This document shows, piece after piece, positions 44,066 to 50,783 of a stretch of 64,000 nucleotides of DNA. The notes beneath the pieces were generated by a model that made no database searches, was not told the origin of the DNA, and worked only from the letters and a program-made list of their open reading frames with translations. The stretch comes from a bacterium (GTDB lineage: Bacteria > Hinthialibacterota > Hinthialibacteria > H5-UNCL2). The DNA is taken from assembly GCA_015075175.1 (NCBI GenBank), contig JABTUV010000001.1:558001-622000 (forward strand), written 5' to 3'. The stretch's first letter is position 1, and each line of letters begins with the position of its first letter. The translations under genes and the position numbers were made by a program.

Positions 44066-45535
44066 TTACTCTTGCTGCTGTTTTGCGCGAGCGAAGGTGG
44101 CGGGCGGAAGCGCCGGCTCCATCGGCGCTGACAGCCCCGAAATCGATCCGTTCGCATCAACGGCGAAAGTGACCATCATGGACCAGTCGCGGTGCGTGTC
44201 GCGGAGCGTAAATGTATCATAGTGGTAGTGTTCGAGCGTCGCCTCCAGAAGTTCGTAACGTGCGAAAAGATTCCTTCCCTTGCGGGTGACTTCGATGATC
44301 CCGTATCCGGGATGCTCGTAGCGGCCGGCATAGTCGGCGAGAGGATGCGAGGGGCGCGTACCCTTGATTCGCTCGGCGGCGCGTTTGCGCTTTTCCTCCT
44401 TTTCCTTCTTCTCCGCTTCGCGCCTCTCCTTCTTGAAGCGCGCGCTCCAGTTGATTCGCTCGCCGCCGAGGACGCGATCATAGAGGGAAAGCTCCAGAAT
44501 TGCGGGGATGGGATTGCCCGAGCGGTTGGTCAGGACGACCAGACCCAGCCCGAGCGAAGGCGCAAACGAGAGGCGCGTGGAGAATCCGTCAATGCCGCCG
44601 GAGTGCGTGACGCGCAAGAGACCCCGGTAGGGCGACACGCTCCAGCCCAATCCATACGCGGACATGGGAATCTCGGGATGCGGGTAAGGCCCGGGAACGA
44701 CGACGTGGGGCGCGTGCATGTCGGCCAGCGTCTTCCCGGAGATGAGCGCCTTGCGTCCCCTCTTGCCCTTGGCCAGATGCAACTTGAGCCACTCGGCCAT
44801 GTCGTTGACGCTGGAGTTGATCGAGCCGCAGGCCGTCACGCCGTCCAGGGAACGATAGGGAACCTCGCGCAGCTTGCCGTTCCGCTCCATGTAGGCGAGC
44901 GCGACGTCAGGCATCTTGCCAAGGTCCGCAATGTGGAAGGAAGTATGAGTCATCCCCAGCGGTTTTAATATTCGCTCCGTCGTAAACTCCTCCCAGGTGC
45001 TGCCGGACACGCGCTCGATGAGGACGCCGCACGTCGTATACATTAAATTGTTATATTGATAACAAGAGCGGAAGTCTTTGCTGGGAGGCAGGTGCCGCAG
45101 GCGTTTCACGAGGCTGTAGCGATCATAGTTGGTGTAGTACCAGGTGCGATCGTGGCGTGGTACTCCCGTGCGATGGCAGGCAAGGTCGCGCGGGGTCGTG
45201 CGCTCGGTCGCCACGGGATCGTGGAGTTGAAACTCGGGTAGATACTCGCGTACCGGCTTGTCCCAGTCCAGCTTGCCCTCGTCCACGAGCATCCCCAGCG
45301 CCATGGTCGTGAAAGCTTTGGTCACTGAGGCGATGGGAAACACCGTGTCGGGCGTGACGGGCAGGCGTTTGCGGAGGTTGCGGCTGCCGTAGCCGCGCGA
45401 GAGCACGACTTGGCCGTCGCGGACGATCACGACCGCCGCGCCGGGCACGTTCCAGTCGCGCAACTGGCGCTTGACAAAGGCGTCGAAGTCCGAGAGGTCC
45501 AGTTTCCGCGCGCGCTTCACGGGTTTTTGAGGCAT
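44066..45535 (-). CDS. Serine hydrolase, beta-lactamase/class C family, copy 1
   Basis: A 489-aa penicillin-binding-protein-like hydrolase without an obvious signal peptide. The SxxK motif is in FPIASVTKAFTTMAL (serine about residue 71). The tyrosine motif is in CYQYNNLMYTTCG, and the third motif appears as THSGGIDGFST. A charged insert (KKERREAEKKEKEEKRKR) precedes a C-terminal DUF3471-like beta domain (GRYEHPGYGIIEVTRKG). These proteins act as esterases or D-aminopeptidases as often as on beta-lactams, so resistance should not be inferred. Its start lies three bases after the stop of copy 2, so the two form one unit. Confidence 0.87.
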   Translation of the reverse strand: MPQKPVKRARKLDLSDFDAFVKRQLRDWNVPGAAVVIVRDGQVVLSRGYGSRNLRKRLPVTPDTVFPIASVTKAFTTMALGMLVDEGKLDWDKPVREYLPEFQLHDPVATERTTPRDLACHRTGVPRHDRTWYYTNYDRYSLVKRLRHLPPSKDFRSCYQYNNLMYTTCGVLIERVSGSTWEEFTTERILKPLGMTHTSFHIADLGKMPDVALAYMERNGKLREVPYRSLDGVTACGSINSSVNDMAEWLKLHLAKGKRGRKALISGKTLADMHAPHVVVPGPYPHPEIPMSAYGLGWSVSPYRGLLRVTHSGGIDGFSTRLSFAPSLGLGLVVLTNRSGNPIPAILELSLYDRVLGGERINWSARFKKERREAEKKEKEEKRKRAAERIKGTRPSHPLADYAGRYEHPGYGIIEVTRKGRNLFARYELLEATLEHYHYDTFTLRDTHRDWSMMVTFAVDANGSISGLSAPMEPALPPATFARAKQQQE

Positions 45536-45538
45536 CGG

Positions 45539-47001
45539 TCAGTTCTTCCTTTCGTCGGGTTTCTCGCGTTCAAAAATGATCGGGCTTACGTTGGGTTCCA
45601 GGGGGACGGCGACGCGAACAATGCGCCCCGAGGAATCGTCTTGGAAGGTGGCGGTGTAGTCGTTGTTCCAAATCTCCTCGTGGAATTGCCAGCTGTCATA
45701 GCTGCGATGAACCATGGGCGCCGTGAATTTTCCGATGGTAATCGCCAGCCCGCCTCCCTCGCGGGCGATCTCGAGCGGGCCGTAGCCGGCATGGACGTAT
45801 CGTCCGGCGTATTCATGAAGGGGACGGGTGGGACGCGTGCCCTTGCGGATCGCGGCCGCCTTCTTCCGTCTTTCCTTCGCGGCCTTGTTCTTGGCGTCCG
45901 CCCATTGCCTCTTCAGGCGACGATTCCAACTGACGGGGTCCATGCCAAGCAGGCGGTCGTAAATCTGATACTCGATGACGTGCTGGGCGGGATGGTCATG
46001 CTTGTTGGTGAGGACCACGAGGCCCCAGTTGCGCTCGGGCATAAAAGAAGCGACGGTGCGGAATCCATCGATGGCGCCGTTGTGCATGACGCGTTTTTCG
46101 CCGCGATATACGGACACCATCCAGCCGAGCGCATAGGCGCTCATGGGGATTTCGGGCCAGGGATAAGGACCGGGAATCACGGTTGCGGGACTGTGAATCT
46201 GGGCCAGGTTTTCTTCAGATATGAGGCGTCTGCGTCCCCATTTGCCTCGGCGGAGCTGCAATTGAACCCAGCGGATCATATCCGCCGCGCTGGAGCAGAT
46301 GGTTCCCGCCGGTCCGCAACTCTGGAAGTCCTTGGGCGCGACGGGGACGACGCGGCCGTCTCTTTCAAGATATGGGGTCGCCAGGCGGGGATGGCCGAGG
46401 ACGTCGGGGAGAATGGGATAGGTGGAGCTCATGCCCAGAGGTTTGAAAATGCGCTCGCGCAAGTTCTGTTCCCAGCCCATGCCAGTAAGTGTTTCCACCA
46501 GCACGCCGGCGGCCATGTACATGAGATTGTTGTATTGATAGGCGGCGCGCAGATCTCGTGAGGGTTGGAGGTGGCGCAGGCGCGCGAAGATTTCACGGCG
46601 GGTGAATTCGGTGAAGTCCCACATGTTGTCGTGGCGCGGCAGGCCGGTGCGATGGCAGACGAGGTCGCGGGGCGTGACGCGCTCGGAGGCGACGGGGTCA
46701 AAGAGCGAGAACTCGGGCATGAAGTCGCGTACCGGCTTGTCCCAATCCAGTTTACCTTCGTCGACCAGCATTCCCAGCAGCGTAGTCGTGAAGGACTTCG
46801 TGATCGAAGCGATGGGGAAAACAGTGTTGTCGGTCGCCGGCTGTTTCTTTCGCAGGTTCTGCCAGCCGTAACCCTGGGGAGAATCACTTCGCCGTCGCGG
46901 ACCAGGGCGAGGGCGACGCCCGGGATGCGCCAGTCGGCCATGATGCGACGCACGAAAGCGCCGAAGCCATGGAACGGGTCTTTCTTTCGTCCGCGAACCA
47001 T
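45539..47001 (-). pseudogene. Serine hydrolase, beta-lactamase/class C family, copy 2, frameshifted near the start
   Basis: It begins at the ATG ending at 47001 with MVRGRKKDPFHGFGAFVRRI and ALALVRDGEVILP. About 40 codons in (46868-46880) the frame slips by one base, then runs GYGWQNLRKKQPATDNTVFP and on to the stop at 45539. The SxxK motif (IASITKSFTT), the tyrosine motif (YQYNNLMYMAAG) and HNGAIDGF are intact downstream. It is about half identical to copy 1 along its length, and the slip lies exactly where copy 1 has VVLSRGYGSRNLRKR. The pair clearly arose by tandem duplication. One indel is the only defect. Confidence 0.8.
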
Positions 47002-47032
47002 TGGGATAGAGGCCCCCTGTCACGAATCGCCG

Positions 47033-47106
47033 GTAAGCGCAGCACGCTGCGCAACTACGCTGCACCGCCGGTCGGCGCAGCACGCTGCGCGACTACGGCG
47101 CCGGGC
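47033..47106. repeat. 'GCTGCGCAACTACG' repeat, two copies
   Basis: GCGCAGCACGCTGCGCAACTA is present here twice (core GCAGCACGCTGCGC at about 47038 and 47076), separated by CCGCCGGTCGGC. A third copy lies at 5960-5985. The repeat fills most of the 213-base divergent gap between the serine hydrolase pair and the metallo-beta-lactamase gene. Confidence 0.6.
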
Positions 47107-47214
47107 GCTAACTCCCGCCACCATAGCAAGTTCGCGCGCGGCGGGAAAGCAGGAAAATCTGGACGGGACGCAAAAGCGCCGTTAGATTGGGCCATCCTGT
47201 CGCGGAGGTTCCTC

Positions 47215-48603
47215 ATGCGTCTCTGGTTCATGGGCGCGGCCCGCACGGTGACGGGCTCGATGCATCTCATCGAGGTCAACGGCTCGCGCGTGCTGCTGGA
47301 GTGCGGCCTGTTTCAGGGGCCGCGCAAGGAGTCCGCCGAACGCAATCGGGCGCTGCCCTTCGCTCCCGAAAACATCGACGCCGTGGTCCTTTCCCACGCG
47401 CACATCGACCATTCGGGCAACCTGCCCACGCTGGCCAAGCGCTACGACGGCAATATCTACACGACCTTCGCCACGCGCGACCTGTGCAGCCTGATGCTGA
47501 TGGACAGCGCGCACATTCAGGAGAAGGACGCGGACTGGGTCAATCGCCACGAGGAGCTGGAGGGCGAGGAGCGCATCGAGCCGCTCTACACGCCCGAGGA
47601 CGTGCAGAAGGCGCTCTCGCAGTTCGTCTCCATCGCCTACCATCGCCCGCTTCCCATCGCCGACGGAGTCACGCTTACCTTCATCGATGCCGGCCACGTG
47701 CTGGGTTCGGCGCAGGTCGTGCTGGACGTCCGCGAGAACGGCGTGGAACGGCGAGTGGTCTTCTCCGGCGACATCGGCCGCCGCCATACCACGCTCCTGC
47801 GTCCCTGGGAGCCCGTGCCCGAGGCCGATATTCTGATCATGGAGAGTACCTACGGCGGGCGCGAGCACGGTCCCTTCGCCGCCATGGCCGGCCATCTGGC
47901 CGACGTCGTCAATCGCACCGTGGCCCGCGGCGGCAAGATCATCATTCCCAGCTTTGCGCTCGAGCGCGCGCAGGAGATCGTTTTTCATCTGCGCAACCTT
48001 TTGAAAGAAGGCAAAATCCAGCCGCTGCCCGTCTACGTCGATTCTCCCCTGGCCGTCAACATCACCGACGTGTTCAGCCTACATCCTGACTGCCTTGCGC
48101 CCGAGATCAACCAGTTCTATCTCAAGCGCGAGGACCCCTTCTCGTTTCCGGGTCTGAAATACGTGACCGAAGTGGAGGACAGCAAGGCCATCAACGACGA
48201 GAAGACGCCGTCCGTGATCATCAGCGCGTCGGGCATGTGCGAAGCGGGCCGTATTTTGCACCACCTGCGCAATAACATCGAGAACGAGAACAACACCATC
48301 CTGATCGTGGGCTTCCAGGCGCAGCACACGCTGGGGCGGCGGCTGGTCGAGCACGAGCCGGAGGTGAAGATCTTCGGGGTGCCGTATCCCGTGATGGCGG
48401 AGGTGGTGGTACTGAACGGGTATTCGGGCCATGCCGACAAGCACGGCCTGCTCGGTTACGCCAAGAGCACAAAGGAGAGCCTGTCGCGGGTGTTTCTGGT
48501 GCACGGCGACCCGGACCAGTCGCAGAAGCTGGCGGCGACGTTGCAATCGGAGGGTTTCGCGCGGATCCACGTTCCCGAATTGGGGGAACGGGTGGAGCTG
48601 TAA
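47215..48603 (+). CDS. Metallo-beta-lactamase/beta-CASP nuclease (CPSF-like)
   Basis: A 462-aa protein. The metallo-beta-lactamase core has the metal-binding motif SHAHIDHSGNLP (about residues 60-71), DAGHVLGSAQ, and FSGDIG with its aspartate ligand. A beta-CASP insert and the RMMBL-type end follow: SASGMCEAGRILHHL, GYSGHADK and VFLVHGDPDQS. Proteins with this order are RNA-processing exonucleases or endonucleases related to CPSF-73, acting in the cytosol. GGAGG lies six bases before the ATG at 47215; the frame is open further upstream, but only through repeat sequence. It probably forms a single-gene unit. Confidence 0.92.
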   Translation: MRLWFMGAARTVTGSMHLIEVNGSRVLLECGLFQGPRKESAERNRALPFAPENIDAVVLSHAHIDHSGNLPTLAKRYDGNIYTTFATRDLCSLMLMDSAHIQEKDADWVNRHEELEGEERIEPLYTPEDVQKALSQFVSIAYHRPLPIADGVTLTFIDAGHVLGSAQVVLDVRENGVERRVVFSGDIGRRHTTLLRPWEPVPEADILIMESTYGGREHGPFAAMAGHLADVVNRTVARGGKIIIPSFALERAQEIVFHLRNLLKEGKIQPLPVYVDSPLAVNITDVFSLHPDCLAPEINQFYLKREDPFSFPGLKYVTEVEDSKAINDEKTPSVIISASGMCEAGRILHHLRNNIENENNTILIVGFQAQHTLGRRLVEHEPEVKIFGVPYPVMAEVVVLNGYSGHADKHGLLGYAKSTKESLSRVFLVHGDPDQSQKLAATLQSEGFARIHVPELGERVEL

Positions 48604-48748
48604 TCGTGGGTGCTGGACGGTGTGGAGTGCGGCAGCTTGCCGCCGCGGCTTCAGGACGTCGCCACGACCGGCGACTGAAAGTCGCCGTTACGGCAATCTG
48701 TGCTTGACAGCCTGCTGGGTCCAGGCGCATAAGAGAAGGACTTTCTTG

Positions 48749-48770
48749 TATACTTTCAACAAACTTGTTG
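48749..48770 (+). promoter_or_regulatory. -10 element with overlapping palindrome ahead of the SSS symporter
   Basis: An extended -10 (TG then TATACT at 48749-48754) is followed at once by CAACAA-AC-TTGTTG (48757-48770), a perfect palindrome with six-base arms placed where transcription would start. No good -35 lies at the right distance. The gene starts at 48787. The position suits a repressor operator. Confidence 0.4.
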
Positions 48771-48786
48771 GCAGGCAGGGCGTCCC

Positions 48787-50286
48787 ATGAACTTCTCCCC
48801 CATCGACGGCGGCATTGTCGGATTGTACCTGGTGACGACCATGGTCGCCGGCATCTGGGTCCGACGCTACGTAGGCAAAGTCGAACACTACTTGGTCGCG
48901 GGACGCGAGATGAACCTGTACCTGGGCATCGCGTCGCTGGCGGCGACCGAGTTTGGCATCGTCACCTGCATGTACACGGCGCAGAACGGCTATCTCTACG
49001 GATTCGCCGGCGCCTGGCCGGGAATCGCCATGGCCCTGGCCATGGTCGTGGTCGGCTGGACCGGCTTCTGCATCAAGCCGCTGCGCGACGCCCGCGTCAT
49101 GACCATCCCCGAGCTTCTGGAGAAGCAGTTCGGCAGCCGGGTGCGCTGGCTGGCGGGCGTGGTGATCGTGCTGGGCGGCCTCCTTAACATGGGCGTCTTT
49201 CTGCGCATGGGCGGCGACTTTTTGATCGCCGTCACCCACACTCAGCCCGAGGGCGCCTCGTTTCTGGCCGCGCACCTCCTGGAGATCACCATGACGGTGC
49301 TGCTCGTGTGCGTGGCGCTCTATACCGTTTTGGGCGGGATGCTCTCGGTCCTCGTCACGGACTACTTGCAGTTCATCGTGATGAGCCTGGGCCTCTTGGC
49401 GGTCACCGTGTTCATTCTCATGACCATCGGCTGGGAGACGATCAGCGCCAGCGTCGCCGCGCGTCACGGGGCCGGCGGTTTCAACCCGTGGGTGAATCCC
49501 GATCTTGGACCCGCGTTCGTCATCTTCATGCTGATCCACAACCTGGCCGTGGTACTGACCTGGCAGACCATCATCCAGCGGCTCCTGTCCGCCAAGGACA
49601 CGAGCACGGGGCGCAAGGTGTATACGCGCACGAGCTTCTTTTTCGTCTGCCGTTTCGTGATTCCCGGATTGTGGGGGGCGGCGGCGCTGGCGTGGCTGGC
49701 GCCGGACATCAACGTCGGCGACAAGGGCATCCTGGCCATGCCCACGCTCCTGGGCGAGATCGTCCCCGTCGGCCTTCTGGGCATCCTGGTCGCCGCCATG
49801 CTGGCGGCGGACATGTCGACCGACTCGGCTTACATGCTCACCTGGGGCAGCGTGATCTACAACGACATCCTGGCGCCGCTGCGCCGCCGGCGGGCGTGGT
49901 CCGAGCGCAGGGGACTGCTGGTCAATCGCACCATCGTCGCGCTGATCGGCGCGTTTCTTCTCTTCTATGGTCTCTGGTACGAGTTCGAGGGGGACGTCTG
50001 GACCTACTTGGCGGTGACGGGAACCATCTACCTGGCCAGCATGTCGGTTCTCCTCGTGGCCTGCTGCTATTGGAAGCGCGCCAACAGTTGGGGCGCCATG
50101 GCGGCGCTGATTGCCGGGGCGGTCGTGCCCTGTCTTTTTCTCGTATTGGAGAAGATGGAGTGGAGCAAGCCCTGGGCCGAGGGCAAGGGCAACTTCTTCG
50201 GCCTGACGACCTATGCCGTAGTCATCCTGGCCATGGTCGTCGGTTCGTGGCTCAAGGTAGCATTAAGCAACAAGGAGGCCCGTTAA
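48787..50286 (+). CDS. SSS-family sodium:solute symporter
   Basis: A 499-aa protein with about 13 membrane helices. It has typical SSS features: DYLQFIVMSLGLLAVTVFIL (the sodium-site helix), the paired-aspartate region ADMSTDSAYMLTWGSVIYNDI, and early VEHYLVAGREMNLYLGIASL. SSS transporters import sugars, amino acids, carboxylates or vitamins with sodium; the substrate cannot be read here. The start is the ATG at 48787, after GGCAGGGCG. A 51-aa membrane protein begins one base after its stop and its ribosome-binding site lies inside this gene's end, so the two are co-expressed. Confidence 0.88.
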   Translation: MNFSPIDGGIVGLYLVTTMVAGIWVRRYVGKVEHYLVAGREMNLYLGIASLAATEFGIVTCMYTAQNGYLYGFAGAWPGIAMALAMVVVGWTGFCIKPLRDARVMTIPELLEKQFGSRVRWLAGVVIVLGGLLNMGVFLRMGGDFLIAVTHTQPEGASFLAAHLLEITMTVLLVCVALYTVLGGMLSVLVTDYLQFIVMSLGLLAVTVFILMTIGWETISASVAARHGAGGFNPWVNPDLGPAFVIFMLIHNLAVVLTWQTIIQRLLSAKDTSTGRKVYTRTSFFFVCRFVIPGLWGAAALAWLAPDINVGDKGILAMPTLLGEIVPVGLLGILVAAMLAADMSTDSAYMLTWGSVIYNDILAPLRRRRAWSERRGLLVNRTIVALIGAFLLFYGLWYEFEGDVWTYLAVTGTIYLASMSVLLVACCYWKRANSWGAMAALIAGAVVPCLFLVLEKMEWSKPWAEGKGNFFGLTTYAVVILAMVVGSWLKVALSNKEAR

Positions 50287-50287
50287 G

Positions 50288-50443
50288 ATGCCTTCACATC
50301 CCTTCTGGCTGGCCGTGGTGGTCGCCTGCCTGGCGTGGTATTCCGTGCTCACCGTCTACGTGGGCATCCGAGGCGCCGCGGACATCCGCGGGATGCTGCG
50401 CCGGCTGGGAGAGCAGGCGCGGGAGAATTCCCGTAAAGACTAG
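50288..50443 (+). CDS. Small membrane protein (51 aa), companion of the SSS symporter
   Basis: An ATG at 50288, nine bases after a perfect AAGGAGG in the last codons of the symporter, opens a 51-aa frame ending at TAG 50441-50443. It has one membrane helix (FWLAVVVACLAWYSVLTVYVG) and a charged tail (DIRGMLRRLGEQARENSRKD). Small single-helix companions encoded directly after SSS symporters are known in several groups and may be accessory subunits. I cannot name a family. The strong ribosome-binding site and close spacing make it a real gene. Confidence 0.72.
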   Translation: MPSHPFWLAVVVACLAWYSVLTVYVGIRGAADIRGMLRRLGEQARENSRKD

Positions 50444-50644
50444 AACTCGCGTGATTTCAAAGAGTTAAGTCACTTTCGCAAGCCTGCCGCCGTCCCATGG
50501 GGCGCACTCCTCGGAAATTTTCTCGGATTGATTGTTACAAAACGGCGTTTTCTTCGTAATAGGAAGCAAGAGGTCTCTGCATCCTCGGCTTGTTCGCCAT
50601 TATACCATCTTCCTGCCGGGCTTAGCGCGAACGAAACCCAGTGG

Positions 50645-50682
50645 CCCCGGATTCCGCGAGCGGCTCTCCGTGGAATCCGGGG
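50645..50682. other. Stem-loop (11-bp stem)
   Basis: CCCCGGATTCC (50645-50655) pairs perfectly with GGAATCCGGGG (50672-50682) around a 16-base loop. No T-run follows on either strand, so it is not a classic terminator. It stands just before the third paired-hairpin element. The rest of 50444-50693 shows no supported gene. Confidence 0.5.
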
Positions 50683-50693
50683 CTTCTCTGTTG

Positions 50694-50781
50694 GGAAAAA
50701 TGGGGTCAGCGCCTATTTTTCCGGGCAGCTTCAACGTCAACAAGCGACTTTCTGGAAAAATGGGCGCTGACCCCATTTTTC
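50694..50781. repeat. REPIN-like paired hairpin element, copy 3
   Basis: In the left hairpin AAAAATGGG (50696-50704) pairs with CCTATTTTT (one G:U pair) around the loop GTCAGCG (50705-50711). In the right hairpin AAAAATGGG (50756-50764) pairs perfectly with CCCATTTTT around CGCTGAC. The two arms are inverted copies separated by 35 bases. The element ends three bases from the stop codon of the minus-strand glycosidase gene, the same placement as copy 1. Confidence 0.8.
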
Positions 50782-50783
50782 TC

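Noticed and set aside
44066-47001. A beta-lactam resistance locus
   Set aside because: The SxxK hydrolase family covers many esterases and peptidases. Motif details and the DUF3471-like tail do not indicate a true class C beta-lactamase.
50645-50682. Rho-independent terminator
   Set aside because: The stem is perfect but no T-run follows on either strand, so it was listed only as a stem-loop.
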